This document shows positions 1 through 10,880 of a stretch of DNA of 64,000 bases, piece after piece; position 1 is the first letter of the stretch, and the number at the start of each line of letters is the position of its first letter. The notes under the pieces were generated by a model that saw only the letters and a list, made by a program, of their open reading frames with translations, was not told where the DNA came from and ran no database searches. The stretch is from Grifola frondosa (taxonomy: Eukaryota; Basidiomycota; Agaricomycetes; Polyporales; Grifolaceae), in the NCBI GenBank assembly GCA_001683735.1, contig LUGG01000003.1:496001-560000 (forward strand), written 5' to 3'. Position numbers and translations under genes: made by a program.

Positions 1-504
1 TCCACGTGGATGTGGGATATATCCATTCCGTGCGGTGGCCAGGGGTAAGTTGGAGTGTACCTGCGTGACACAGTACTTTTTGGCATTGACGCATTCCGTC
101 TTCAGGACGAAGTTTCCGACCCTATACTACCGCCGCCTGTCCTGTGCTTCCGGGCGCGCCTCAGCGAATATTTCAAGGAGCGCATAAACGCTGGGCGTAC
201 CTCATTCAATACGGAAGTGGAGACAATGCTCTCCTCTGCATATCCACCACCTCATTACTTTGCCATCTCGATCCAAGAGGATGGACACCCAGATCCGGAC
301 GTGTGGAGTGATTTTGACGAAGCACAGTGGACTGAGTATCGTTGGTGGAAAATTACGGGAGACGGATTAAATCGTCAAGCAACGGAAATCCCACAGTGGA
401 AGGGTGAGCGCATAAGGCGTTATTTGTTCGAGGCCGATTCCCAGTCGATTCAGAACTTAGATTGGGATAATATAGGTGCGTCTGCCTTCGTATCTCCCTC
501 ATGA
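1..504 (+). CDS. 3' end of an unrecognised protein (partial)
   Basis: An open frame runs from about position 55 to a TGA at 502-504 and gives roughly 149 residues rich in Trp, Asp and Pro. The window edge cuts the gene, and the start seen here is only a GTG inside the frame, so the true 5' exons probably lie outside or across an intron near position 45-55. Composition is that of a folded soluble protein, with no signal peptide or membrane segment. I do not recognise the family. It is followed by a gene on the other strand, so the two are convergent. Confidence 0.4.
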
Positions 505-867
505 AACATGAAACTCATCGAGCGTTTGCAGACGAATTGTGCTTGTGAACGACCACCTAGTTTGCGCTGCAGATGATAGAGTTCCGGTTGATCGTATGAC
601 ATCCTTAGGTTGGCATGTGTAGACAGGTTTGGTTGCGGGGAAAAGAGCATGATTAATTCCCCGCAATGTTGTAACAAAACATTTGATTGCAATGGAGGCG
701 ACGGATGCACAAGAAAACAGACTACAACAGTTTCTACAGTGGAATCAGCACAGCTGGCGCAAAACGATATCTAACACACACGGATACGCTGACAAGAAAA
801 GCGGGTACACCTCACGCGTCCCCGCTGCCCATGTAAACCCACTTGGAGACGGGCACCGGGATAGTCG
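505..867. other. Intergenic, convergent 3' ends
   Basis: This gap lies between the partial + strand gene and the 3' end of the DUF4470 gene on the - strand. It holds short open frames only, none with homology that I recognise. It most likely carries the two 3' untranslated regions. Confidence 0.5.
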
Positions 868-3800
868 CTACATAAACTCATTAGTAAGGCTGCTCCACCG
901 CCATACGTGATGACCGGACATACCCTGGTCATTGGTGTCAGTGCGAAACGCCACCATGGACCATTTTTCCTCCTTCATCTTCTCCACGCGCCGCTTGCTC
1001 ATCCGCCAACGGATGCGAGTGCGGTAGTCCATGAACTCCTGCGTGGTCAGGATGAAGAACGTGCCCGGCGCAGGCGTCGCCCTGCCCTCGAGCACCGACG
1101 GGATGGACTGGATGATGTTTGAAGGGTTCGCTCTGTAGAACAGCAGATTCGAGATGGGCTCGAATGGCGAGTCATCAAACATGGACGCGTTTTTGAAAAT
1201 ACGCGTCTCGTGCACCACAGCCTCGTATACGCCGATGTCCGACGCCTCGCGCGCAAAATCGGGGGGAAGGGAGACGGGAAAGGGGAAACCGTAGTACCCC
1301 ACGGCGACGATGTTCTCAAATTCCGCCTGCCAGGGATCCAGCCGCACTCTGCGCCTCGGCACCCTACGGGTGAAGTCCGACAATGGGATCGGGTAGAGCG
1401 CGCGATAGGGCGCGATATCGGTGACGAGGCTCCCGGAGAGCACGCGCCCAACGAACTCGGAAAGCCAGTGGCCAGGGAACCCAACGCGGTGGAGGTGGAT
1501 AAGCAGCCGGAAAAGCGTGCTGACGCTATGTGGCATGCGCACGTTGTGCGGACGCGGCTTACCCCTGCCGGGGACGAGTGTGTTCAGCAGGATGCGTGTG
1601 AGCCAGGCGACGAGCTCTTCCCGCGATGCGAGCCCCGCGAGCGGGCGTGGGAGCGACAGTGGGGCCAGGGAGAATATATCCATGATCGCTTCTTTGCGTA
1701 CGATCCGACAGCCGAGATAGCGTGAAATGTCATCCGGGTGGAGGAGTGTATAGCTAGGGGATTATGATCAGAGCATGAACAACGATAGATGAGCATACAC
1801 ACTTGTGAGTGAACTCATCATCGTTGTTCCAAGCGCCGGTGTTCAGCAAGCAATTGCAAGCCGCGGCCGCCTCCGGTTCGTTCTGCAAGCTCGGCACAAC
1901 ATACAGAGCCATATTCATTGGACCGTGAACATAATCCCTGCATTGTTCGGGTAAGATTTAGCAACAAGTCGACCAAATTAAATATGGGTACTCACGGCAC
2001 ATTGCTCAGCCACATTCTCGTAAACTCTCTGGGGAACTCACTCGGCCTCGCTTGATCCGCTCCGAACTTCATTTTCGCAAGCTCCTCCGAGAGCCCTCCG
2101 ACGAGAATCTCCAGCGTGAGACGGCCGGAAAGTCCCTTGATGGCATCCGCAACGGCGTCGAAAAAGACGGCACAGCTGCGGAAGGCGCGGTCCTCGGCCT
2201 CCTTTGGTGCCTTGCCGCCTAGATGGAGATGGTTATTGAACTGCTCAACCATGCCGATTGGTGCAAAGACATCTAGACGAAGGAGGGGGTAGCCATTGTC
2301 ATTACCCCAGCCCCAACGCGGATCACAATTTTTCAAATCCTGGTAAAAATAAAAAAGGCACAATCAGAAGGCGTGATAGGAGTTGTTCGCAATGACACTT
2401 ACAAACAGAGTCACATTCGTCTTCCACTCCTTTTCAATATGATCATCGAGCTATCATGGCAATATAATGAGGCATGCCACATCGACCTTCTACCATCACC
2501 GCTTACCTTGTTCCTTGTAGCGTCTGACAGCTCATCGCCCTTCTTCATCCGCTTGAATGCGTCCTCGAAACCAGGATGGCGCTTGCGCAGCTCGGGTGGG
2601 GGTAGGAACACTTTTATTTCATCATACCACTCCTCCTCAAGCGACGCATTATCACCGTCCCGCATGCGCTCGAGCATAAAGTCCACGAGCATATCGTGGT
2701 TGTCCTTGATGAACTCCCGCGCATCCTTCATGCTTGTGCCGGGCGGCACGAACTGCATCTCACGCAGCTGCGAGTCCGACAGAGAGGTAAGCGTCTTCGA
2801 GATGGACGCGCGCTGGGCATCCTCGCGCCCCGCGATCATGTTCGCGAAGCCCGGTGCCATCCCAGGGAGCACCGACGCCTCGGAGCTCCGGCGCTGCTCG
2901 CGGTGGGACATGTTCGAGTGCTCCTGAAGCGTGCGCCAAGTGGGTTTGTTGATCCGCAGCGCCCAGTAATCAATGGTCTCGAGGAGCACCGGGATCGAGT
3001 CCGACACGACGTGCAGCCAAGCAGGGAGTCGCACCGGCGTCTCCGACAAGCGGGCATGCAAGTCGCGGATGACGCGGTGCAGTCTGGTGATAAAAGACAC
3101 ATGAGACATGAGTATATGCGGCGTTCCGAAACGTGTGACAGACCTGTCGTAGCAATAACTGGGCATCACGACGCCCGCGAAGGTGTACATGAGGGCAGCT
3201 TTGATTTCGATCTGCGCCTCTGTGCTGTTCTTGGATTCGATCAGTTCGTTCAACAGCATCAGAATGCAGAGATCCCGCGCAAGAACAGCAGGGTGAACAT
3301 CATTCAGGGTGATGTGGGCGCGGAACCTGGTCTGTTTCGGCTTGGAGAGGGCGCGGAATGCTCGGTGGAGGCCTACGACGGTGGCGTATGTATGTCTCGC
3401 TGTGAATATGCGTGTCAACATGTCATATGGATGTGATGGGAGGACCTAAATGCACCGTCGCCGACACCGCCATAGAAAAAAGCTAGACTAGAAAGGCGGG
3501 AGACAGGAAGGGCATCAAGCTTCATTGGGAAAGGCTCTGAAGGACCCCAGCCTTCCAATATGTTGATGAATTCATCTTGTCCGATCTGAACAGATACGTT
3601 ATATTCGTTGAATACATTAGTAGATGACAATTATATCGTACCGAATAATATTCTCGTGTAGGGTCACTACGGGAGACATTAACACTCAAAGAACAGCAAT
3701 ATTTAAAACAACCTACAGGTTCTTGATCAAGATCGGTAAGCGAGAGAAGTTTGCTAATGAAGCACGGGCTTTCGCCTCGCGGTCAGCCAACTCAGGCCGC

Positions 3801-4358
3801 ATTTGCTTCCACTCCTGCCAGACATGAGCAAGTTCCTCAGTGGATGCGACGTTCGAACTGGTAGATGGCTGCTCAAGTGCGGCCTCCTCAAGTTCCCTGA
3901 TATCCTTACGTTCGCATGTACGGCATCTGCAGAAATAGCCCCGCTGCGGAAGCCATGACACAAAGCCTTAGCGAGGCGGATCGAGAGTCGCAAGATAAGA
4001 TCCGGCTTCTTGTCGAGACGCGACCGCAGAAGTTTCCAAGAACGTAGGACGGCATTCACACAGCCTGCATAGTCTCCGACTTCGAACAGCGCAGCACTCA
4101 GATTGGACGGGTATACTGGATCATTCTGGTCTGCTTTCTCCGCCTGAAAATGACGTTAGTTCACCGAGCTATGCTATTGATGACTATAAAAGTAATGCAT
4201 ACTTTAGCATAAAGCTGGGCAGCGCTGTTCACGTTGAGTTTGCATTTTCAGGTCGGAGATGGTTGGTTTCAAGCACAGAAAGTTGCTCACTCTGCCATTT
4301 TTCCCGCTTTGAACAGGACATTGCCCTTTTCTTTCAAAATCGGTGCACCCTCTGGCAT
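868..4358 (-). CDS. TPR + DUF4470 domain protein
   Basis: This is a multi-exon gene on the - strand. The start ATG (4356-4358) opens with MPEGAPILKEKGNVLFKAGK, a typical first TPR helix. Two short introns follow (about 4225-4290 and 4144-4202), and the next exon completes the TPR with a run ending PVYPSNLSAALFEVGDY. After a charged linker comes the DUF4470 core: FYGGVGDG near 3470, LVGLHRAFRAL, HPAVLARDLCILMLLN and WLHVVSDSIPVLLETIDYW. The C-terminal exons (2363-1990 and about 1900-868) hold FFDAVADAIKGLSGRLTLEI and a part beginning DDISRYLGCRIVRKEAIMDI. This architecture recurs in large numbers in agaricomycete genomes, and its function is unknown. Several introns remain in frame, so exon edges need RNA evidence. 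The gene is divergent from the oxidoreductase at 4977. Confidence 0.8.
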
Positions 4359-4976
4359 TTTGAGCCACTGTGAATTCGACGATGTAGTGGTTCTTTGAAA
4401 ATGGAGATGTGATAGCAAGGGAATGAGGAGGCCCGAGGGCACGACGTAAATGGAGATTCGTGACAGTACGCGTGACAGTACGCGCGACATTACGCGTTCG
4501 CGTTGTTTATTTGGTCCCGCACCGAACTCGAAGAAAGGTTCTCTCAAGGGTCTGGCAATGCAGAACCAACGTTTAAACGTTCACTTAAACACGCTAAGCT
4601 ATCAGCTATCAAGGAATCAGCTTGGGTGAGTATGCGCATCTTTGTCCTGAATAAGATTAAGTATTCAGAGGTGCTCTGCGAAGCCAATGATAAGAAACAT
4701 ATATATCATCAATCAGTCATTATTGATATTTGACTCAAGGTCTCTCTATGCCTTTTTTATAGTCTGGTATTCCTCCAATGTGTTTCGCCGCTCGCGCATC
4801 CCTAGCGACCTTGGAGGGCGAAGACATAAGTACCCGAAATCAGGTACGCGCCCAGGCCATTGCCGGTGCCGTTGCCGCGATCTAGAGTCTCCGCTGGTTA
4901 CACATTCTGTTACCGCCGTCCTGCAACCCAACCTCTTCTCCTTCGAACTCTCCATCAACATATTCCTCTCAGAACC
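4359..4976. promoter_or_regulatory. Divergent promoter region, DUF4470 gene / FAD oxidoreductase
   Basis: This 618-base spacer separates two start codons that point away from each other, so it must hold both promoters. It contains a 12-base tandem repeat (4461-4496) and two ACGCGT hexamers (4468-4473 and 4492-4497), the core of the fungal MluI cell-cycle box. No clear TATA box is apparent. Confidence 0.45.
4461..4496 (+). repeat. 12-base tandem repeat, 3 units
   Basis: The unit tgacagtacgcg occurs at 4461-4472 and 4473-4484, followed by the variant cgacattacgcg at 4485-4496. It sits about 100 bases upstream of the DUF4470 gene start. The repeat creates ACGCGT at unit junctions. Confidence 0.85.
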
Positions 4977-6263
4977 ATGTCCTCAGAAGCGACCACGCGT
5001 AACATCGTCATCATCGGCGGCGGTATCATCGGCTGCACCACCGCCTACTACCTCTCGCGGCATCCCCAATTCGCATCCTCCTCCACCAAGATCACTCTCA
5101 TCGAGGCCTCCAAGCACGGCATTGCCCAGGGCGCATCCGGTAAAGCGGGCGGACTCGTCGCACAGTGGGCATACCCAAAGGAACTCGTCAAGGTCTCCTT
5201 CCCAGAGCACGTGCGCCTAGCGGAAGAGCACAACGGCGCCGAACGCTGGGGCTGGCGGTTCGTCGCGTGCGGGAGCTGGGAAGGCCGCGGCGAGGACATC
5301 GATGAGGGTACGGGCACGGGCGTCGGCGCGGGGGGCGAACGCAAAAGTCTCGAGAAGACCTTCGGCCTGGATGCACCCACGCATCTGGCGGAGACAGGAC
5401 TCCCAGCCGACCTGAACTGGATCAAAGATGAGCTCACCAGCGCATATTCGCCCATGGCACCGGCGGGCGCGACCGCCCAGGTGCACCCGTACCTCTTCTC
5501 GCGGAGCATGCTCGACCTTGCGCGCGAACGCGGCGTGGAGCTTGTCTCCGGGAAGGTCACCGCGATCGACATCGACAAGACTGCGGATCGCCGCGTTAGC
5601 GGCGTGACCTATACCCCATGCGACGGCGGAGAAAGCCGCAAGATCCCCGCGACCCATGTCGTCCTCGCCGCGGGCGTCTGGTCGCGCCAGGTCCTCCCCG
5701 CGGTGCCCGTCGTCGGCACGCGCGCACACAGCATCACCATCCGCCCGCCCCCATCCGCCGCTCCCCTCGCAGCACACGTACTTTTCACCGAAATAGCGCT
5801 CCCGGGCGCACACGCAAGCCCCGAGATCTATGCGCGCCCGAGCAACGAGGCGTACTGCTGCGGGCCCGGGGACGACTCATCCGTCCCGGACACCGTCGAC
5901 GATGTCGAGGTCGACGAGGCCGCGTGTGAGAGCATCCGCGCGCACGTCGCGAGCATCAGCCCTGTGCTGCGCGCAGGCACTGTCCAGCGCCGCCAGGCGT
6001 GCTTCCTTCCGGTCGTGAGCACCGGCGGGGGGCCCATCGTCGGCGAGGCGGCCTCCATCGCTGCGGGGCTCTTGATCGCCACCGGGCACACATGCTGGGT
6101 GCGTACGTTCGCGGTCGCCATTGCGCTTGCTAACGATCGTTTCTCACGCGTATAGGGCATCTCCAACGCGCCGGGCACGGCGAAGGCCATAGCAGAGCTG
6201 ATTATGGACGGCAAAATCAGCTGTGCCGACCTGCAGAAGCTGCGGCCGGCTCGCTTTCTCTGA
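4977..6263 (+). CDS. FAD-dependent oxidoreductase (DAO family, TDA3-like)
   Basis: The gene has two exons: 4977-6098 and 6156-6263, split by a 57-base intron with GTGCGT donor and TATAG acceptor, giving 409 residues. The N-terminus holds the dinucleotide-binding motif VIIGGGIIGCTTAYYL (GxGxxG type) followed by an acidic strand end ITLIEA. Next comes GASGKAGGLVAQWAYPKELV, characteristic of the fungal DAO subgroup that includes yeast Tda3. The C-terminus has the family pattern GGGPIVGEA and, after the intron, a GISNAPGTAKAIAELI helix. A longer in-frame start (4860) exists, but the ATG at 4977 sits directly before the FAD fold and is preferred. Yeast Tda3 is linked to late endosome-to-Golgi traffic. 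The substrate of this protein cannot be read from sequence. Confidence 0.85.
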
Positions 6264-7031
6264 TATAGTGGCATACACGGATGCAATTTCGGTGGACGCC
6301 GTCCTCTATCAGGCCTCTGTTGTCCGCTTCGCGAACTGCCAGACGCCGCCTGGAACCTGCCGTGCGAGTGGGCTGTGGTAGGCTGCGGTGGATTAGACGT
6401 TAGATGTGGACATGCCCGGTGACAGCGGGTGCGGCGAGGCTATTTCATGTTCGTGTTTATGCGTTGACGGATGTGCGTCTCGGGAACACGCCGCGTAGCG
6501 GACGCGTCCGGGCTCGCGAGTTTAATGTACGGTACTGGATTTGTCTAGCCAATGGGTAGCTCATCTCTTGCAGAGATTTCTGTCGAAGCTTGTCGGTGGC
6601 TGTAGGTTGACCGACGCCTCTGATCTGGAACAGAAGCAGCCGCAGTTATCTAGCCGACGCGTACATACATACCGACGTACGCGCCAGGGGCGAATAAACC
6701 AATATTCGAGATCTGCATCTCTAGACCCGGTGTCAATCGCGATGTGTGACCAACCACACACCTAAGCATTACGCTATGTCGTGCGTTGACATGGCGGCGG
6801 ACCACAACAGCGAGGAAAGCAGAAGATGACCTAAAAGGACGCGGAGAATAAGCTACGTTGGAGGCTATAAACCAGGGAAAGGGGGGTATGTAATATCGGG
6901 GGAGCTACGTACGATAACAGGTACCGTGTGTCGATCGTCGGGGTCGTCAAAACAAACAAACAAAGTACTACGCGGTTCGTTGAGCTACATTAAAGCATAA
7001 CATGAATAGGTACAGGACGCATATACATAGT
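6264..7031. other. Intergenic, nothing recognised
   Basis: This gap lies between the 3' end of the FAD oxidoreductase and the 3' end of the first Clp1-like gene. Short open frames at 6541-6765 on both strands lack homology that I can see. I see no RNA gene or repeat. Confidence 0.4.
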
Positions 7032-8080
7032 TCATGACAGCAGATACCGCGCGCGCAGGCGGCGCGCCTCACCCGTGACGTTCCACGCGACGTGCGCGAT
7101 GTCGACGATGGCGGGGTCCGCGGGGGCGAGCGCGAGGACGTTGCGCCAGAGGCCCTGGTTGAACGCGGCGTATGCGTGCAGCGCCCCGTCCGCGCACCTG
7201 CACGCGAGCGCCTCGGCCATCGCTGGGTGGTGCGGGAACTCGCCGATCACCGGTACGGGCAGGAGGTACGTCGCGAGCAGGCCTGTGGCCACGCCCGCGT
7301 CCTCCAGGTGCAGGCCGAGCCCGAACAGTAGCAGGAGGCGAGCGAGGGCGGGTGCGGGACGTGCAGCGGGACCACCGGAAGCGTGATGACGTGCGCGCGG
7401 GCAGCGGCGTCCCAGCGCGGCACGGGGCGCAAGGGGGGGAGAGCCGTGGGCGGGAGACGACTCGCAGCGTTGGTAAATTTCTGGGCGAAGAGTTCTGCGT
7501 CGATCGGCACGGCGAGGGGGGAGGTCGGAGTTATGGGGGAGGGAAACATCGGGGAGGCAGGTGAGGACGAGAGGGGCGAGGAGGGTGTGGCGATGTCTTC
7601 GGACGCAGAACGGGACAGGCTGCCATCGAGGATTGCAAGGACGTGCGTGGGCACGCGGGCGTCGCGGAGGACGCGCAGGGTGACGGTGGCGGGGACGGTC
7701 CCGTCCGGCTCAAATTGGAGCGTGGTTTTTGCCACACAGAATGCACTGCACAGTGCCCTGGAGGAAAGGTCAGCACGGCAGGCGATATTCTGGCCTTGGG
7801 GCGCACGTCTGTGAGGGGGCACGGAACGCACTCGTGGGGATCTGCGAACGGACGCTGCAGCACGGATGCGTAAAACGCGGGTGGGTCGGGTTCCGGCGCC
7901 GGTATATTCGTCGGGAGTCACGGTCTCGATGGAACTTAATGAATGGCTTGTTCGATGGTGCCGGGGGTGAGGACTCAGTGGACGGGGTGGCCTCTGCGGG
8001 GATGCTGGACGCGGATAAGGATACATATGTTCGTGTCTTTTTGCAGCTTCAAGCGCATTAGTAGGGAGTAGCGTTAGCAT
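7032..8080 (-). CDS. Clp1-like protein, copy 1 (frame broken)
   Basis: The frame resembles basidiomycete Clp1-like (clampless1) proteins and its two paralogues in this window. The recognisable core runs PATVTLRVLRDARVPTHVLA, then HVITLPVVPLHVPHP, and ends in FNQGLWRNVLALAPADPAIV, as in copy 2 (HVNGLWRNACALGVFEETLW). Between the second and third segments the frame changes by one base at a CCC run (forward 7346-7348): upstream text continues only in another frame as LARLLLLFGLGLHLEDAGV. I read this as one missing C, either a sequencing error or a real lesion. The 5' part, 7750-8080, is weakly supported and may hold an intron or another frame error. In Coprinopsis, Clp1 acts in clamp-cell formation under mating-type control. 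Whether this divergent copy does so is unknown. Confidence 0.55.
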
Positions 8081-9607
8081 ATGCAGGATCGCTGTTCGGA
8101 GTCCGAGCTAAGAGTGCACATACCTTCTGTCTTTAGTTTCTGAGCGTTAATACTTGGGGGGCGAAGAATAATATACAGAGATGGCGGGGGGAGTACAGAG
8201 AGTACAGAGGATGTAGGAGGCTCAGAAATAAAAAGACATTGCTGCTCCGCGCAGGGGGACGAGCGCGTCCAGAGGGTGGTCAATGGGACAAACGAACCGC
8301 GTTCTGTCTTTCACCGCCACCGTCATGTCGGTGCCGGATCGCCATAATCAGTGCGGCCACGAGGCACATTCTCCTCCTTCATTGTCCCAGCACATACCAC
8401 AGTCCGCGAACATTCCCTGGCCCAGAAGTCTCCGGGCTGCATGTACGTCCACCCATTGTTCTCGTCCAGTGCCTGAGGGGGTCTGCGCGTCCGCGAGTGG
8501 CACTGAAGGACCAGGGAACTGCAAGGACCACTTCGCTGCGAGCCGCTGATGCCAGAAGCTTTTTTGTACGTGACAGGCCCGGTGAGTGATGATCTTTGCC
8601 ATCCGTAATCTGCCCCGGTTAAGACAGCGTCTGCGCTGCTTCGCACACCCTTGACGACCTCCGAGCACGACCACGGCAGGCTCAGTACTAATAGATGGCC
8701 TTCGCGACATCATCACAAGGAATCCCCTCCGCACCCGCGCTCTGACAACCTGCTTCGTCTTCCCAGCTTCTGGCCGCTGCGCGCCGTTCCTGGAGCCCTC
8801 GTCGCGGCCTGCGACGGTCCAGGGCCGTCGGTGCTATTCCCGAGGAGCAGTCAGCCTCGAGTCAGATTAGCTGCAAAAGACAACTTTTACGGCACATGCC
8901 TGTTGCTCTATCACCCCACTAAAGCCCTCTTCCTCTTCTATGCCTGCCTAGGTGACACGTCCAACATGCAGGTTCACTCTGGCTGCTTTCGTCGTCATAT
9001 CATGCTGCACCTACACTCTGAGCTAACTCTGCCCGGCGACGAGTCTCCCCACCATGTCTCGCGTTATGCACAGGTGAGCATTCGAATGGATTAATTTATT
9101 CCGGTCACTGCCACTTCGGGTTTGTGGGCGTCGCTGTGATCGATCAGCCTTCGACTTCCTTCTGACGATCACCGCATACCGAGCTTGGCCCGCTCATTCA
9201 TTTCAACGACTGTGATCTTTTCCATTCCTTCGCATCTACGCTAGAGTATATGTGCTCGCGGGACAGATAGATGTTTCGCGCTCTTACGGTCACTCCGAGT
9301 TCATATGACTCGCAAAACAATATTTGCTTCAATTAACTTCTTTCATTTCTATCCATGCCAAACTCTACCAATGGTAGTATACAGTGAAGAGTGAGAACGA
9401 GTGCGGGAGTCAATAATGATACCGTGTGGAGAGAGACAGTCCGGAAAGCAAGATGCGATGCAAGGGAAGACAGTCAGGTAGTAACTACGCCATAGACGAC
9501 ATAGGATCATACAGTACGCTACTTTGCTTTCAATCAATTCATGGGCATAAATCACGAATAATGTACCACCACTCGACGCGCGCGAATCCTCGGACCCCAC
9601 CGACGGC
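8081..9607. other. Intergenic, no supported gene
   Basis: This 1.5-kb stretch lies between the two adjacent Clp1-like genes. A + strand frame at 8651-9094 has no family resemblance or coding character that I trust. The stretch presumably holds the promoter of copy 1 and the 3' region of copy 2. Confidence 0.4.
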
Positions 9608-10880
9608 CTACAGAGGCGGCTGCGCCTGCACCTCTGCGTTGGCGTCGGCCTCAGGTTCAGTATCCGAGTCCGACAAACCCATATCCACGCGGAGCTTGGC
9701 CGGCTCCGCGGGGGGCAGTTGGCTACGGGTCGCCCTCGTCGCGCCAGAGGCGATGTTGAGGGCATTAAGGAGGATGTCCCAGGCGACGTCGATCACGGCC
9801 CATAACGTCTCCTCAAACACCCCCAACGCACAGGCGTTCCGCCAAAGCCCGTTCACGTGCATGAGGTACTGGAACAACGCGTGCGGGGTGAAGGTTCCCG
9901 CAAGCCTCCGCGCGAACTCGACATTCAAGGTGGACTCGGTGGTCGAGGGGGCAGGGGGCATGCAGACGACAATGCCAGGGTGACCGGTAGGCGGAGGGGA
10001 GGGGAGGAGTTGGGAGAGGAGCAGGTCGCCGCGCCGGGAGTAGAGGAAGGAAGCCAGCTGCCCGAAGGAGTCGGGGTGCGGGAGGCAGAAGGGGACGACG
10101 GGGAGTGTGATCTCGGAACCAGGCTGGGTCGGGGCATCGACGCGGGATATCTCGAGCAGTGGGAAACGCGCACAGTGGGCGGCGAAGACGAGGTGGTGGA
10201 TAGGGAACAACGTCACGCGGCGCCGCTCGGCCTCGGGAGGGGCGGGCGCGGGCATGGGGGAGCGTAGATGGCCAGAACGTGGGTAGGCATGTCGGAGGAG
10301 ATATCGTTCACGACGATTGTGAACTCTTTTGGTACGGAGTCTACAGGAGGGGTGGCTGTAACGCCTGCGAGGACCTGAAGCAGACTGCGAGAGAGCCAAG
10401 TTAAGAATGTAAGTCAGGAGAAGAAGACGTTGCAACTCACTCGACTCCAAGTGACTCCAAACCATCTCGGATATACTGCGTGGGGATGTTCTTCAGCTCA
10501 GGGTCGATCCTGTCGATAGCATCCCTGGCAACGTCGCGAACCTCGGCGTGCTTGAGTACCCTGGGGAACTGAACCGTCTTGCGAGAGTACTGCCTCGGTC
10601 CGGGCTGCGCGCTCGCCATCTCGACATCCTTTGTCGGCATTACTGCGATCTCGACGGAGACGGGAGGAGCTTGAGCGAGTTTGCGACGCTCTTGCATGCG
10701 AATAGCGTTGCGAGTGAATGCAGAGGCAACAACGCCACGAGTACGCCGACGCAGTGCGCCATCGCGAATGGAGGTGGCGGATACACGTGTGACCTTGGAG
10801 GAAGTCGCAGCACGTTTGGTGCGAGGGGGTGTGTTCTCCACGTTGGAGGATTTGCGCATGAGGTGGTGGCTGGAGCTCAT
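9608..10880 (-). CDS. Clp1-like protein, copy 2 (frame broken)
   Basis: Exon 1 starts at ATG 10880 with a basic N-terminal region (RKSSNVENTPPRTKR) and ends near 10441 at a GTGAGT donor. A roughly 60-base intron ends in TCTCGCAG. Exon 2 reads DLLQVLAGVTATPPVDSVPK, then FTIVVNDISSDMPTHVLAIY, and then must change frame by one base at a five-C run (forward 10256-10260). It continues as RRRVTLFPIHHLVFAAHCAR, ITLPVVPFCLPHPDSF and HVNGLWRNACALGVFEETLW, with an acidic tail. This order matches Clp1-like proteins of polypores and mushrooms. A missing C explains the break more simply than a second intron. It is a tandem neighbour of copy 1, pointing to local duplication. Confidence 0.65.

Noticed and set aside
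1210..1725. Long + strand frames opposite the DUF4470 gene C-terminus
   Set aside because: They mirror a GC-rich coding exon on the - strand whose protein has clear family motifs; the + strand products have none.
5048..5929. Several 150-200 residue frames opposite or shifted within the FAD oxidoreductase
   Set aside because: They are shadows of a GC-rich exon. The + strand frame alone carries the FAD motif and splices cleanly.
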